Part shown: piece after piece, positions 16,063-23,466 of the stretch
Position numbering within the stretch: position 1 is the first letter of the stretch
How the letters are laid out: every line of letters starts with the position of its first letter
From: ZC4RG20 sp036381515
GTDB taxonomy: Bacteria > Pseudomonadota > Gammaproteobacteria > Steroidobacterales > Rariloculaceae
Direction of reading: 5' to 3'
Assembly: GCA_036381515.1 (NCBI GenBank)
Contig: DASVCR010000096.1
Coordinates: 1 to 64,000 of the forward strand
DNA length: 64,000 bases
Position numbers and translations under genes: made by a program
Notes under the pieces: generated by a model
What the model was told of the DNA's origin: nothing
Database searches by the model: none
The model's input: only the letters and a program-made list of their open reading frames with translations

Positions 16063-17103
16063 TCACGACGCCTCCCGCCCGACGCTCGCGAGGCGCTCGA
16101 CGAGCCGAGCCGCGGAGCCATCCTCGATCGCCGCGCGTGCCCGCTCGATGCCTTCGCGCGCGTCGCGGGCCACGCCCGTGACCTCGAGCGCGAGCGCCGC
16201 GCCGAGCGCGAGCGCGTCGCGGTGCGCGGCGCTGTCCTCGCCGGCGAGCGCCGCCTTGAGCCGGGCCGCGTTCTCCGCAGCATCGCCCCCGACGAGCGCG
16301 TCCGGCGCGCACGGGTCGAGCCCGTAGTCCTCCGGGTCGCGGACGGAGCGCTCGACGTGGCCGGGACGCACGTCGAAACAGACGAACGGGCCGATCGGCG
16401 TCGCTTCGTCCCAGCCCCTTGCGCCGTGGATCACGAACGCGCGCTCGACGCCCATGCCGGACAGGGTCTCCGCCATCAGCGCCGCCATCGGCTCGCTGAA
16501 TGCGCCGATCACGTGGTACGGCGGCGCGGCCGGATTCGACAAGGGCCCCAGGATGTTGAACACGGTGCGCACGCCGAGCGCCGCCCGCACCGGGCCGATC
16601 TGCTTCATCGCCGGGTGATAATGCGGCGCGAACAGGAACGTGAAGCCGTGCGCCGCGAAGCACTCGCACGCCTGACGCTCGTCGAGCGGCACCGGCAGGC
16701 CCAGCGCGGCGAGCACGTCCGCGGCGCCCGAGCGGCTCGACACGGAGCGGTTGCCGTGCTTCACGACGGCCGCGCCGCACGCCGCGGCGAGCAGCGCGCT
16801 GCCGGTCGACAGATTGAGGCTCCCCGAGCCGTCGCCGCCGGTGCCGACGATGTCGACGTAGCGTGGGCCCTCCGGCAGCTCGGGCCGCAGCGCGAGCCGC
16901 CGCATCGCGGTCGCGAAGCCGCGGATCTCGGCCGCGCACTCGCCCTTCATGCGGAGCGCGACGAGGATCGCGCCCGCGAGCGGCGCGGGCAGACTGCCGT
17001 CGGCCATCGCGCAGAGCAGCCGATCGGCCTCCGGCTCTTCGAGGTGGCGGCCGGCCGCGACCCGCTCGAGAAGCTCCGACGGCCGGAAGTCGGGCGCGCT
17101 CAC
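16063..17103 (-). CDS. trpD: Anthranilate phosphoribosyltransferase
   Basis: This 346-residue enzyme transfers the phosphoribosyl group from PRPP to anthranilate. It has the glycine-rich PRPP loop DIVGTGGDG, KHGNRSVSSRSG, the FNILGPLSNP segment and a metal-binding DE-type pair in GARGWDEATP. The start is a GTG at 17103 that overlaps the trpG stop (GTGA). It is not fused to TrpG here, unlike in E. coli. Confidence 0.96.
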   Translation of the reverse strand: MSAPDFRPSELLERVAAGRHLEEPEADRLLCAMADGSLPAPLAGAILVALRMKGECAAEIRGFATAMRRLALRPELPEGPRYVDIVGTGGDGSGSLNLSTGSALLAAACGAAVVKHGNRSVSSRSGAADVLAALGLPVPLDERQACECFAAHGFTFLFAPHYHPAMKQIGPVRAALGVRTVFNILGPLSNPAAPPYHVIGAFSEPMAALMAETLSGMGVERAFVIHGARGWDEATPIGPFVCFDVRPGHVERSVRDPEDYGLDPCAPDALVGGDAAENAARLKAALAGEDSAAHRDALALGAALALEVTGVARDAREGIERARAAIEDGSAARLVERLASVGREAS

Positions 17104-17702
17104 GACGCGGCTCCTCTGCGGGCGGCGCGGTCGCCGTACAGGAAGTTCTCGAGGAGCGCCGGCCCGTCCGGCGTCAGCACGCTTTCCGGGTGGAACTGCA
17201 CGCCCTCGACCGCCAGGTGCCGGTGCCTCACGCCCATGATTTCGCCGTCCTCGGTACGCGCGCTGACCTCGAGCACGTCCGGGACGCTGCCGCGCTCCGC
17301 CGCGAGCGAGTGATAGCGGCCCGCCTCGAACGGGTCCGGCAGCCCGCGGAAGATCGACTTGCCGTCGTGCGTGACGCGCGACGTCTTGCCGTGCATCAGC
17401 GCCCCGGCCGAGACGATCTTGCCGCCGAAGTGATGCACGATGGCCTGATGGCCGAGGCAGACGCCGAGCACCGGCACGCGGCCCGCGAACGCGTCGATCA
17501 TCGCGAGCGAGACGCCCGCGTCCTCGGGGCGGCCCGGTCCCGGCGAGATTACGAGGTGCGTCGGCGCGAGCGCCTCGGCGTCCGCGACCGTGAGCGCGTC
17601 GTTGCGGTAGACGTGCACGTCCGCGCCGAGCACGAGGAACGCCTGCACGAGGTTGTACGTGAACGAGTCGTAGTTGTCGATCAGAAGCAGCTTGACGCTC
17701 AC
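17100..17702 (-). CDS. trpG: Anthranilate synthase component II (glutamine amidotransferase)
   Basis: This 200-residue class I glutamine amidotransferase has LLIDNYDSFTYNL, the oxyanion loop ISPGPGRPEDAG, the nucleophile Cys in GVCLGHQ and the His-Glu pair in GVQFHPES. It supplies ammonia to TrpE; close relatives also serve PabB. GTG at 17702 overlaps the trpE stop by four bases (GTGA) and is preceded by GGAAGGATT, so trpE-trpG are translationally coupled. Confidence 0.95.
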   Translation of the reverse strand: MSVKLLLIDNYDSFTYNLVQAFLVLGADVHVYRNDALTVADAEALAPTHLVISPGPGRPEDAGVSLAMIDAFAGRVPVLGVCLGHQAIVHHFGGKIVSAGALMHGKTSRVTHDGKSIFRGLPDPFEAGRYHSLAAERGSVPDVLEVSARTEDGEIMGVRHRHLAVEGVQFHPESVLTPDGPALLENFLYGDRAARRGAAS

Positions 17703-19084
17703 AATCCTTCCTCCGCGAGCTCGAGCGCCTTGCGCAGGATCGCGCTCTTCGCGAGCACCTCCCGGTACTCGTTGTCCGGGACGCTGTCGGCGACGATGCC
17801 TGCGCCCGCCTGGAAGCTGTATTCGTCGCCGTCGAACACGATCGTGCGGATCGTGATCGCCTGGTCCATGTTGCCGTTCGTGCCGAAGTACCCGACCGTG
17901 CCGCCGTAGAGCCCGCGCGCGATCGGCTCGAGCTCCGCGATCAGCTCCATCGCGCGCACCTTCGGCGCGCCGACGAGCGTGCCGGCCGGGAACGCCGCCG
18001 CGAAGAGATCGAACGCGTCGCGGTCGGGCGCGAGCACGCCCTTCACGCCGCTGACCATGTGCATCACGTGGCTGTAGCGCTCGATGCTCTTGTACGGGTC
18101 GACGTGCACGGAGCCCGCCCGCGCCACGCGGCCGAGGTCGTTGCGAGCGAGGTCGACGAGCATCACGTGCTCGGCGTTCTCTTTCGGATCCGCGACCAGC
18201 TCCTTCTCGAGCGCGAGGTCCTCGTCGCGGCTTGCCCCGCGCGGACGAGTGCCCGCGATCGGCCGGAGGCTCGCGCGCCCCTGATCGAGCCGGACGAGCG
18301 CCTCCGGCGACGATCCTGCGATCGAGAGGTTGCCGAGCTGGAAGAAGTACATGTACGGCGACGGATTCAGCAGCCGGAGGCCCCGGTAGGTCTGAAACGG
18401 ATCGAGGTCGGCGCGCCCGCTGAAGCGCTCGGACAGCACGATCTGATAGATGTCGCCGGCCGCGATGTGGCGCTTCGCGCGGTCGACGGCGTCGAGGAAC
18501 GCGTCGCGGGAGAAGCTCGGCTCGGCCGGCGAGAAGCCGCCGGTGCGCGCGGGTCGATCGATGCCGCCGCGGAGCGCGCGGACGACCTCGGCGCGGAGCG
18601 CGCGCCGCTCGTCCTCGCCGCCGGCATGGAGCAGCGCGACGCGGCGGGTCAGATGATCGAACACGAGCAGCGACTCCGGGGCGACGAACACGGCCTCGGG
18701 AAGCCCGGGGAGCTCGGCGCGGTTCGGCGGCAGCCGCTCGAAGTGGCGCACGACGTCGTAGCCGGCCGCGCCGACGAGCCCGCCGGTGAACGGCAGCCCG
18801 TCGATCGCGGGCTCGAGCCTCGGGCTTGCGGCAAGCGCGTCGCGCATCAGCGCGAGCCACTCGGCCTGGCTGCTCGGGCGCGGCAGCGCGACGCCGTTGC
18901 GCCGCACGCCGTCCGGGCGGATCTCGAGCGTCAGCCCTTCGCCGAAGCCGAGAAACGAATAGCGCGCGAGCCGCTCGGCGCTCTCGACGCTCTCGAGCAG
19001 GAAGCGCGGCTTGAACGGCTCGAGCTTGATGTAGGCCGATACCGGCGTATCGAGGTCGGCCGCGATGTCGAACGGGGATTCCAT
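17699..19084 (-). CDS. trpE: Anthranilate synthase component I
   Basis: This protein of 461 residues is slightly short for TrpE. The N-terminal PRFLLESVES holds the LLES motif that binds tryptophan for feedback inhibition. The chorismate-binding half has DIYQIVLSERF, SPYMYFF, GTRPRG, ELVADPKENAEH, VDLARNDLGR, FPAGTLVGAPKVRAMELI and GIVADSVPDNEY. It converts chorismate to anthranilate with TrpG. The ATG at 19084 lies 33 bases beyond the attenuator terminator. Membership in TrpE rather than PabB is supported by LLES, by the trp operon and by the Trp-codon leader. Confidence 0.95.
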   Translation of the reverse strand: MESPFDIAADLDTPVSAYIKLEPFKPRFLLESVESAERLARYSFLGFGEGLTLEIRPDGVRRNGVALPRPSSQAEWLALMRDALAASPRLEPAIDGLPFTGGLVGAAGYDVVRHFERLPPNRAELPGLPEAVFVAPESLLVFDHLTRRVALLHAGGEDERRALRAEVVRALRGGIDRPARTGGFSPAEPSFSRDAFLDAVDRAKRHIAAGDIYQIVLSERFSGRADLDPFQTYRGLRLLNPSPYMYFFQLGNLSIAGSSPEALVRLDQGRASLRPIAGTRPRGASRDEDLALEKELVADPKENAEHVMLVDLARNDLGRVARAGSVHVDPYKSIERYSHVMHMVSGVKGVLAPDRDAFDLFAAAFPAGTLVGAPKVRAMELIAELEPIARGLYGGTVGYFGTNGNMDQAITIRTIVFDGDEYSFQAGAGIVADSVPDNEYREVLAKSAILRKALELAEEGL

Positions 19085-19116
19085 GGGATGCTCTCGATTC
19101 TCGGACTGCCAAAACG

Positions 19117-19153
19117 AAAAAACCCGTCTCCGATTTCGGCGGAGACGGGTTTT
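19117..19153 (-). terminator. trp attenuator terminator hairpin
   Basis: Read toward trpE, the arms 19153-19140 and 19132-19119 are 14 bases of perfect complement (AAAACCCGTCTCCG and its reverse complement) with a 7-base loop, followed by six U residues. It is a strong intrinsic terminator placed 33 bases before the trpE start, where it would block trpE unless an alternative fold forms upstream. Confidence 0.93.
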
Positions 19154-19298
19154 GCGCGATTTCTGAGGCGACGGACCTGGCTCAGCTCGCGTTCGTCTTC
19201 TGGGCGGCTTGCGGAACGACCTCGTCGGTCTTGCGCTTCGATCGTCCCGGGCTCACCCGGCGCGCACTACCCTCTCCGGTGGTGAGCGTCGCCACCAG
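19140..19298 (-). promoter_or_regulatory. trp attenuator: competing leader RNA stems
   Basis: Stem 1:2 pairs CUGGUGG (19298-19292, which contains both Trp codons) with CCACCGG (19282-19276). Stem 2:3 pairs CGGAGAGGGU (19278-19269) with ACCCGUCUCCG (19150-19140), allowing a one-base bulge, and would tie up the 5' arm of the terminator. The two stems share bases 19276-19278, so they exclude each other. When charged tRNA-Trp is scarce, a ribosome stalled on the Trp codons would cover strand 1, allow 2:3 and let transcription enter trpE. Confidence 0.8.
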
Positions 19299-19333
19299 CG
19301 GGTACGGTGCGGACGATGCACGATGCCGTTCAT
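19253..19333 (-). CDS. trpL: trp leader peptide with tandem Trp codons
   Basis: This 26-codon ORF starts at ATG 19333. It reads MNGIVHRPHRTR, then Trp-Trp at codons 13-14 (bases 19297-19292), then RRSPPERVVRAG and TGA. No Shine-Dalgarno sequence precedes the ATG. The predicted -10 ends only eight bases before it, so the message is probably leaderless, as reported for trpL in Sinorhizobium. Two adjacent Trp codons, the start-to-terminator distance and the competing stems make this a standard ribosome-mediated attenuator. Confidence 0.88.
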   Translation of the reverse strand: MNGIVHRPHRTRWWRRSPPERVVRAG

Positions 19334-19341
19334 GGTCGCGA

Positions 19342-19371
19342 AGTATGTGGGCGTCGGCGGGCGGGGGTCAA
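19342..19371 (-). promoter_or_regulatory. Predicted trp operon promoter
   Basis: A -35 TTGACC (19371-19366) and a -10 CATACT (19347-19342) are separated by 18 bases and point toward trpL. The expected start of transcription falls at about 19333-19336, on or next to the trpL ATG. No obvious TrpR operator palindrome was recognised. Confidence 0.55.
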
Positions 19372-19428
19372 GGCTCGCCGCCTCGAGCCGTTCGAGTCGG
19401 CGACGCTCCGAAACCCCGAAAAGGCCGG

Positions 19429-21246
19429 TCAGAGGTCGTACAGCAGCGGAAGGACGATCGAGAAGCCGAGCCACATGATCAGGAGCAGCGGGACGCCGAC
19501 ACGCGGGAAGTCGCCGACCGTGTAGCCGCCGGCGGACAGCACGAGCAGGTTCGTCTGGTAGCCGAACGGCGTCGCGTAGCTCATGTTCGCGCCGAACAGC
19601 ACGGCGAGCACGAACGGCTCGACCGGCGCGCCGGCGGCATGGGCCATCTGGATCGCGATCGGCGCGCCGATCACGCCGACCGCGTTGTTCGACATCACGT
19701 TCGTCAGCGCGGAGACGGCCAGCATCACGCCGCTCAGGATCATCGGCGTAGGCAGCACGTCGACCGCGGCGATCAGCTGCCTCGCGACGAGCTCCGCGGC
19801 CCCGGTCTCGGTCAGCGCGTGCGCGAGCGCGAGGCTCGTGACGATGATCATGACGACGGGGACGGACAGCGCCTTGCCGATGTCGCGCCACGCGAGGCAG
19901 CGCGACGCGAGCATCAGCCCGACGCCGAGCACGGCGGCGACCGAGATCGGCACGACGCCGAGCGCCCCGCTCGCGAGCACGAGCGCCATGATCGAAAGCG
20001 CGCGATCCGCGCGATGTGTCCGCGGCAGCTCCATCGTGCCGTCGACGACGAGCGCGTTCCCGGAGCGCTTGAGCTGCTCGAGCTTGCTCGGCGTGCCCTG
20101 CACGAGCACGACGTCGCCCGCCCTGAGCGGCACGAGGTTGATGTGGCTCGACAGCGGCTCGCCGTCCGCGGCCCGGGCGCGATGCAGCGCAAGCGGCAAG
20201 AGGCCCGTGCGCTGCGCGAAGCGCGTTGCGGCGAGGCTCGCGCGATGCAGCATCGAGCCGCGCGTGACCACGATCTCCGCGAGCTGCTCCTGCTCCGCCG
20301 GCGCCCCCGTCTCGACGCCCTCCGCGGCCGCCGCGTCGTGCAGCGTCGCGCCGAGCTGCTCCTCGAACAGCTTCAGCCGCTCCGGCGTGTCGCGCACGAC
20401 GAACCGGTCGCCGGCCTGGATGCGCACGATCGGCAGCTTCGTGACGACGAGGCCTTCGCCGCGCTCGATCCGGTCGACGCGCATCTGGTTGTCGGTCATC
20501 GCGAGGCACTCGGCGAACGTTTTGCCGCACGCGGCGCTGTCCTCGGTGACGTGCAGCGTCGCGTTGAACACGCGCGGCGACGTGTCCGCGAGCGGCGGCT
20601 TGCGCACGGGCAGGAGACGCGGCGCGATCAGCCACAGATAGAGCAGGCCGAGCGTGCCGACGACGGCCGCCGGCAGCGTGAACGCGAACATGCCGAACTC
20701 CGGAAGCCCCGCGTCCTCGGCGATGCCGACGATCAGGAGGTTCGACGACGTGCCGATCGTCGTCGCCGCGCCGCCGAGCAGCGTCGCGAGGCCGACCGGC
20801 ATCAGGATCGACGACGGCGGCACCTTGTTGCGCGTGGCGATGCCGACCAGCATCGGCAGCAGCATCACGACGAGCGGCGTGTTGTTCACGAACGCGGCGA
20901 GCACCGCCGCGATCGTGATCGTGCCGAGCAGCGCGGTCTTCGGGTGCCGCGTCCATATGCGCGCGAGCGTCAGCGCGAGCGGCTGCAGCGCGCCGGTCGT
21001 CTCGAGGCCCTTCGCCATGATCAGCAACGCGCCGATCGTGATCAGCGCCTCGTTGCCGAACCCCGCGAGGAACTCGGTCGGCTCGAGCCGGCCGTGCGGC
21101 GTCTCGTACGGGAACAGCTGGAACACGAGCAGCAGCGTGACGAGGATCGCGAGCGACGACGCTTCGAACGGGATCCGGTCGCGAGTGAAGAGGATCAGCG
21201 CTGCGACTGTCAGGAGCAGCGCAACGAGCGCGTGGGGGTCCGGCAC
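19429..21246 (-). CDS. SLC13/DASS-type permease with two TrkA-C domains
   Basis: This 605-residue inner-membrane protein has about 12 hydrophobic segments. Two hallmark repeats of the anion/Na+ symporter fold are visible: FVNNTPLVVMLLPML with LATLLGGAATTIGTSSNLLIVGIA, and LTNVMSNNAVGVIGAPIAIQMA. Between the halves, about residues 215-390, are two RCK/TrkA-C ligand-binding domains (GEGLVVTKLPIVRIQAGDRFVVRDTP, and the later SHINLVPLRAGDVVLVQGTP). Such proteins carry dicarboxylates, sulfate or other anions; the substrate cannot be told from sequence. It is divergent from the ABC exporter and ends 95 bases before trpL. Confidence 0.88.
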   Translation of the reverse strand: MPDPHALVALLLTVAALILFTRDRIPFEASSLAILVTLLLVFQLFPYETPHGRLEPTEFLAGFGNEALITIGALLIMAKGLETTGALQPLALTLARIWTRHPKTALLGTITIAAVLAAFVNNTPLVVMLLPMLVGIATRNKVPPSSILMPVGLATLLGGAATTIGTSSNLLIVGIAEDAGLPEFGMFAFTLPAAVVGTLGLLYLWLIAPRLLPVRKPPLADTSPRVFNATLHVTEDSAACGKTFAECLAMTDNQMRVDRIERGEGLVVTKLPIVRIQAGDRFVVRDTPERLKLFEEQLGATLHDAAAAEGVETGAPAEQEQLAEIVVTRGSMLHRASLAATRFAQRTGLLPLALHRARAADGEPLSSHINLVPLRAGDVVLVQGTPSKLEQLKRSGNALVVDGTMELPRTHRADRALSIMALVLASGALGVVPISVAAVLGVGLMLASRCLAWRDIGKALSVPVVMIIVTSLALAHALTETGAAELVARQLIAAVDVLPTPMILSGVMLAVSALTNVMSNNAVGVIGAPIAIQMAHAAGAPVEPFVLAVLFGANMSYATPFGYQTNLLVLSAGGYTVGDFPRVGVPLLLIMWLGFSIVLPLLYDL

Positions 21247-21432
21247 GGGGTATGATTCGCGGCCAATGTCGTGATCGTGCCCGCCCTAATAGCACGCACG
21301 CGCGCGCTGCGCCAAGGCCGGCAGGCCCGCTCGACGGACCGGCGCGTGACGGTGCCGTCCCGCGAATCCGCGCTTTTCCGGCCCTGACGGGCCGCCGAGT
21401 GGGGACGGTCCACGTATGGAGAGCCCGAAATC

Positions 21433-23328
21433 GTGCGCATGTGGAGCCAAGCGAAAAACGGTGCCGCGCGCATGCCGCATGCGGCGGAAGCGCCCGAGCG
21501 GCGTGCGGCCGACGCCGCGCGCGAAGGGCCCGGGCCGCTCGGCGTCTGGCGCTATAGCCGGCGCGCGCTCGACCTCGTCTGGACGACCAGCCGGCCGCTG
21601 ACGGTCGCGTTCGCAATCCTGACGATCGTGGCGGGCCTCCTGCCCGCCGGCGCCGCGTACGTCGGCAAGCTGATCGTCGACGCGGTCGTCGCCGCGATCG
21701 ACGTCTACGCGACGGGCGCCGCGCCCGACTACGGCGCGGTGCTCCGCCTCGTCGCGCTCGAAGGCGGCCTCGTCGCGGGCGTCGCGGCGGCGCAGCGCGG
21801 CATCGATTTCTGCCAGTCGCTGCTCCGGTTGAAGCTCTCCGAGCGCGTCAACGTGATGATCCTCGAGAAGGCGCTGACGCTCGACCTCGAGCATTTCGAG
21901 GACTCCGAGTTCTACGACAAGCTGAACCGCGCGCGGCAGGAAGCCTCGGTGCGCCCGCTGAGCCTCGTGACCCGCACGTTCACGCTCGCCCGCAACGCGA
22001 TCTCGCTGACGAGCTACGCCGTGCTGCTCTTGCAGTTCTCGGCGTGGGCCGTCGTGATCCTCGTCGTCGCGGGCCTGCCCGCGTTCTTCGCCGAGACGCG
22101 CTTCTCGGGCGAGCAGTTCCGCGTGTTCCGCTGGCGCTCGCCCGACCGACGCATGCTGATGTACCTCGAGATCGTGCTCGCACGCGAGGACCACGCGAAG
22201 GAAGTGCAGCTGTTCGGCCTCGGCCCGAAGCTCCTCGGCCGCTACAAGGCGATCTTCCGCAAGCTCTACGAAGAGGAGAAGCGCCTCGCCGTGCGGCGCG
22301 ACGCGTGGGGCCTCGGGCTCGGCCTCCTGAGCAACGCGGCGTTCTACGGCGCGTACGCGTGGATCGCGCTCTCCGCGGTCCGTGGCGCGATCACGCTCGG
22401 GCAGATGACGATGTACCTCCTCGTGTTCAGGCAGGGGCAGTCCGCCGTCTCGTCGATGCTGTCGGCGATCGGCGGGATGTACGAGGACAACCTCTACCTT
22501 TCGAACCTCTACGAATACCTCGAGCAGCCGCCGCGGCCGCGGCTCGGCAGGGCGACGGCGGGGCCGAAGCCCGAGGCGGGGCTCGTGTTCGAGCACGTGA
22601 CGTTCACGTATCCCGGGTCGGAAACGCCCGCGGTGTCCGACGTGAGCCTCGCGATCCGTCCCGGCGAGAGCCTCGCGCTCGTCGGGCTGAACGGCTCCGG
22701 CAAGACGACGCTCGTGAAGCTCCTCGCGGGGCTCTACGAGCCCGACTCCGGGCGGATCCTCTACCAGGGGCTGCCGCTGCCCGACTGGGAGCCGGGCGCG
22801 CTGCGCGAGCGCATCGGCATCATCTTCCAGGATTTCGTCCGCTATCAGCTCAAGGTCGGCGAGAACATCGGCGTCGGCGACGTGCGCGTCTTCGCGGACG
22901 CCGAGCGGTGGCGCGCCGCGGCGACGAAGGGGCGCGCGCACGAATTCATCGAGACGCTGCCCGAAACGTACGATACGCCGCTCGGTCGCTGGTTCAACAA
23001 GGGCCAGGAGCTCTCCGGCGGACAGTGGCAGCGCATCGCCCTCGCCCGCGCATTCATGAGGTCGAGCGCCGAGATCCTCGTGCTCGACGAGCCGACGGCG
23101 GCGATGGACGCGGAAACCGAGGCCGAAGTCTTCGAGCACTTCCGCGCGATGACCGCGAACAAGATCACGATCCTGATCTCGCACCGCTTCTCGACGGTCC
23201 GGCGCGCCGACAAGATCGTCGTGATGGATCAAGGCCGCATCGTCGAGCAGGGCACGCACGACGAGCTCGTCGCGCAGGGCGGGCGCTACGCGCGGCTGTT
23301 CGAGCTGCAGGCGCGCGGCTACCGCTGA
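21433..23328 (+). CDS. ABC exporter half-transporter (permease-ATPase fusion)
   Basis: This protein of 631 residues carries an N-terminal membrane domain with about six helices (for example LTVAFAILTIVAGLLPAGAAYVG within residues 55-340) and a C-terminal ATPase. Walker A is GLNGSGKTTLVKLL, signature LSGGQWQRIALARAFM, Walker B ILVLDEPTAAMD and switch ISHRFSTVRRADK. It should form a homodimeric exporter. The cargo is unknown, with no neighbouring biosynthesis genes to hint at it. GTG 21433 and ATG 21439 are both possible starts. Confidence 0.9.
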   Translation: MRMWSQAKNGAARMPHAAEAPERRAADAAREGPGPLGVWRYSRRALDLVWTTSRPLTVAFAILTIVAGLLPAGAAYVGKLIVDAVVAAIDVYATGAAPDYGAVLRLVALEGGLVAGVAAAQRGIDFCQSLLRLKLSERVNVMILEKALTLDLEHFEDSEFYDKLNRARQEASVRPLSLVTRTFTLARNAISLTSYAVLLLQFSAWAVVILVVAGLPAFFAETRFSGEQFRVFRWRSPDRRMLMYLEIVLAREDHAKEVQLFGLGPKLLGRYKAIFRKLYEEEKRLAVRRDAWGLGLGLLSNAAFYGAYAWIALSAVRGAITLGQMTMYLLVFRQGQSAVSSMLSAIGGMYEDNLYLSNLYEYLEQPPRPRLGRATAGPKPEAGLVFEHVTFTYPGSETPAVSDVSLAIRPGESLALVGLNGSGKTTLVKLLAGLYEPDSGRILYQGLPLPDWEPGALRERIGIIFQDFVRYQLKVGENIGVGDVRVFADAERWRAAATKGRAHEFIETLPETYDTPLGRWFNKGQELSGGQWQRIALARAFMRSSAEILVLDEPTAAMDAETEAEVFEHFRAMTANKITILISHRFSTVRRADKIVVMDQGRIVEQGTHDELVAQGGRYARLFELQARGYR

Positions 23329-23466
23329 TGACGCGCTGCGCTCGCGCTCCTGCGGCACGGCGCCCGGCGCCGCCGCGTGAGATGCCCTATGCGGTCGGCC
23401 GCGAAGCGGAGCGCTAGAATCGACGGTGCAGCAACCGCCGCACTCAGCCGAGCAGCAAGACGGACC

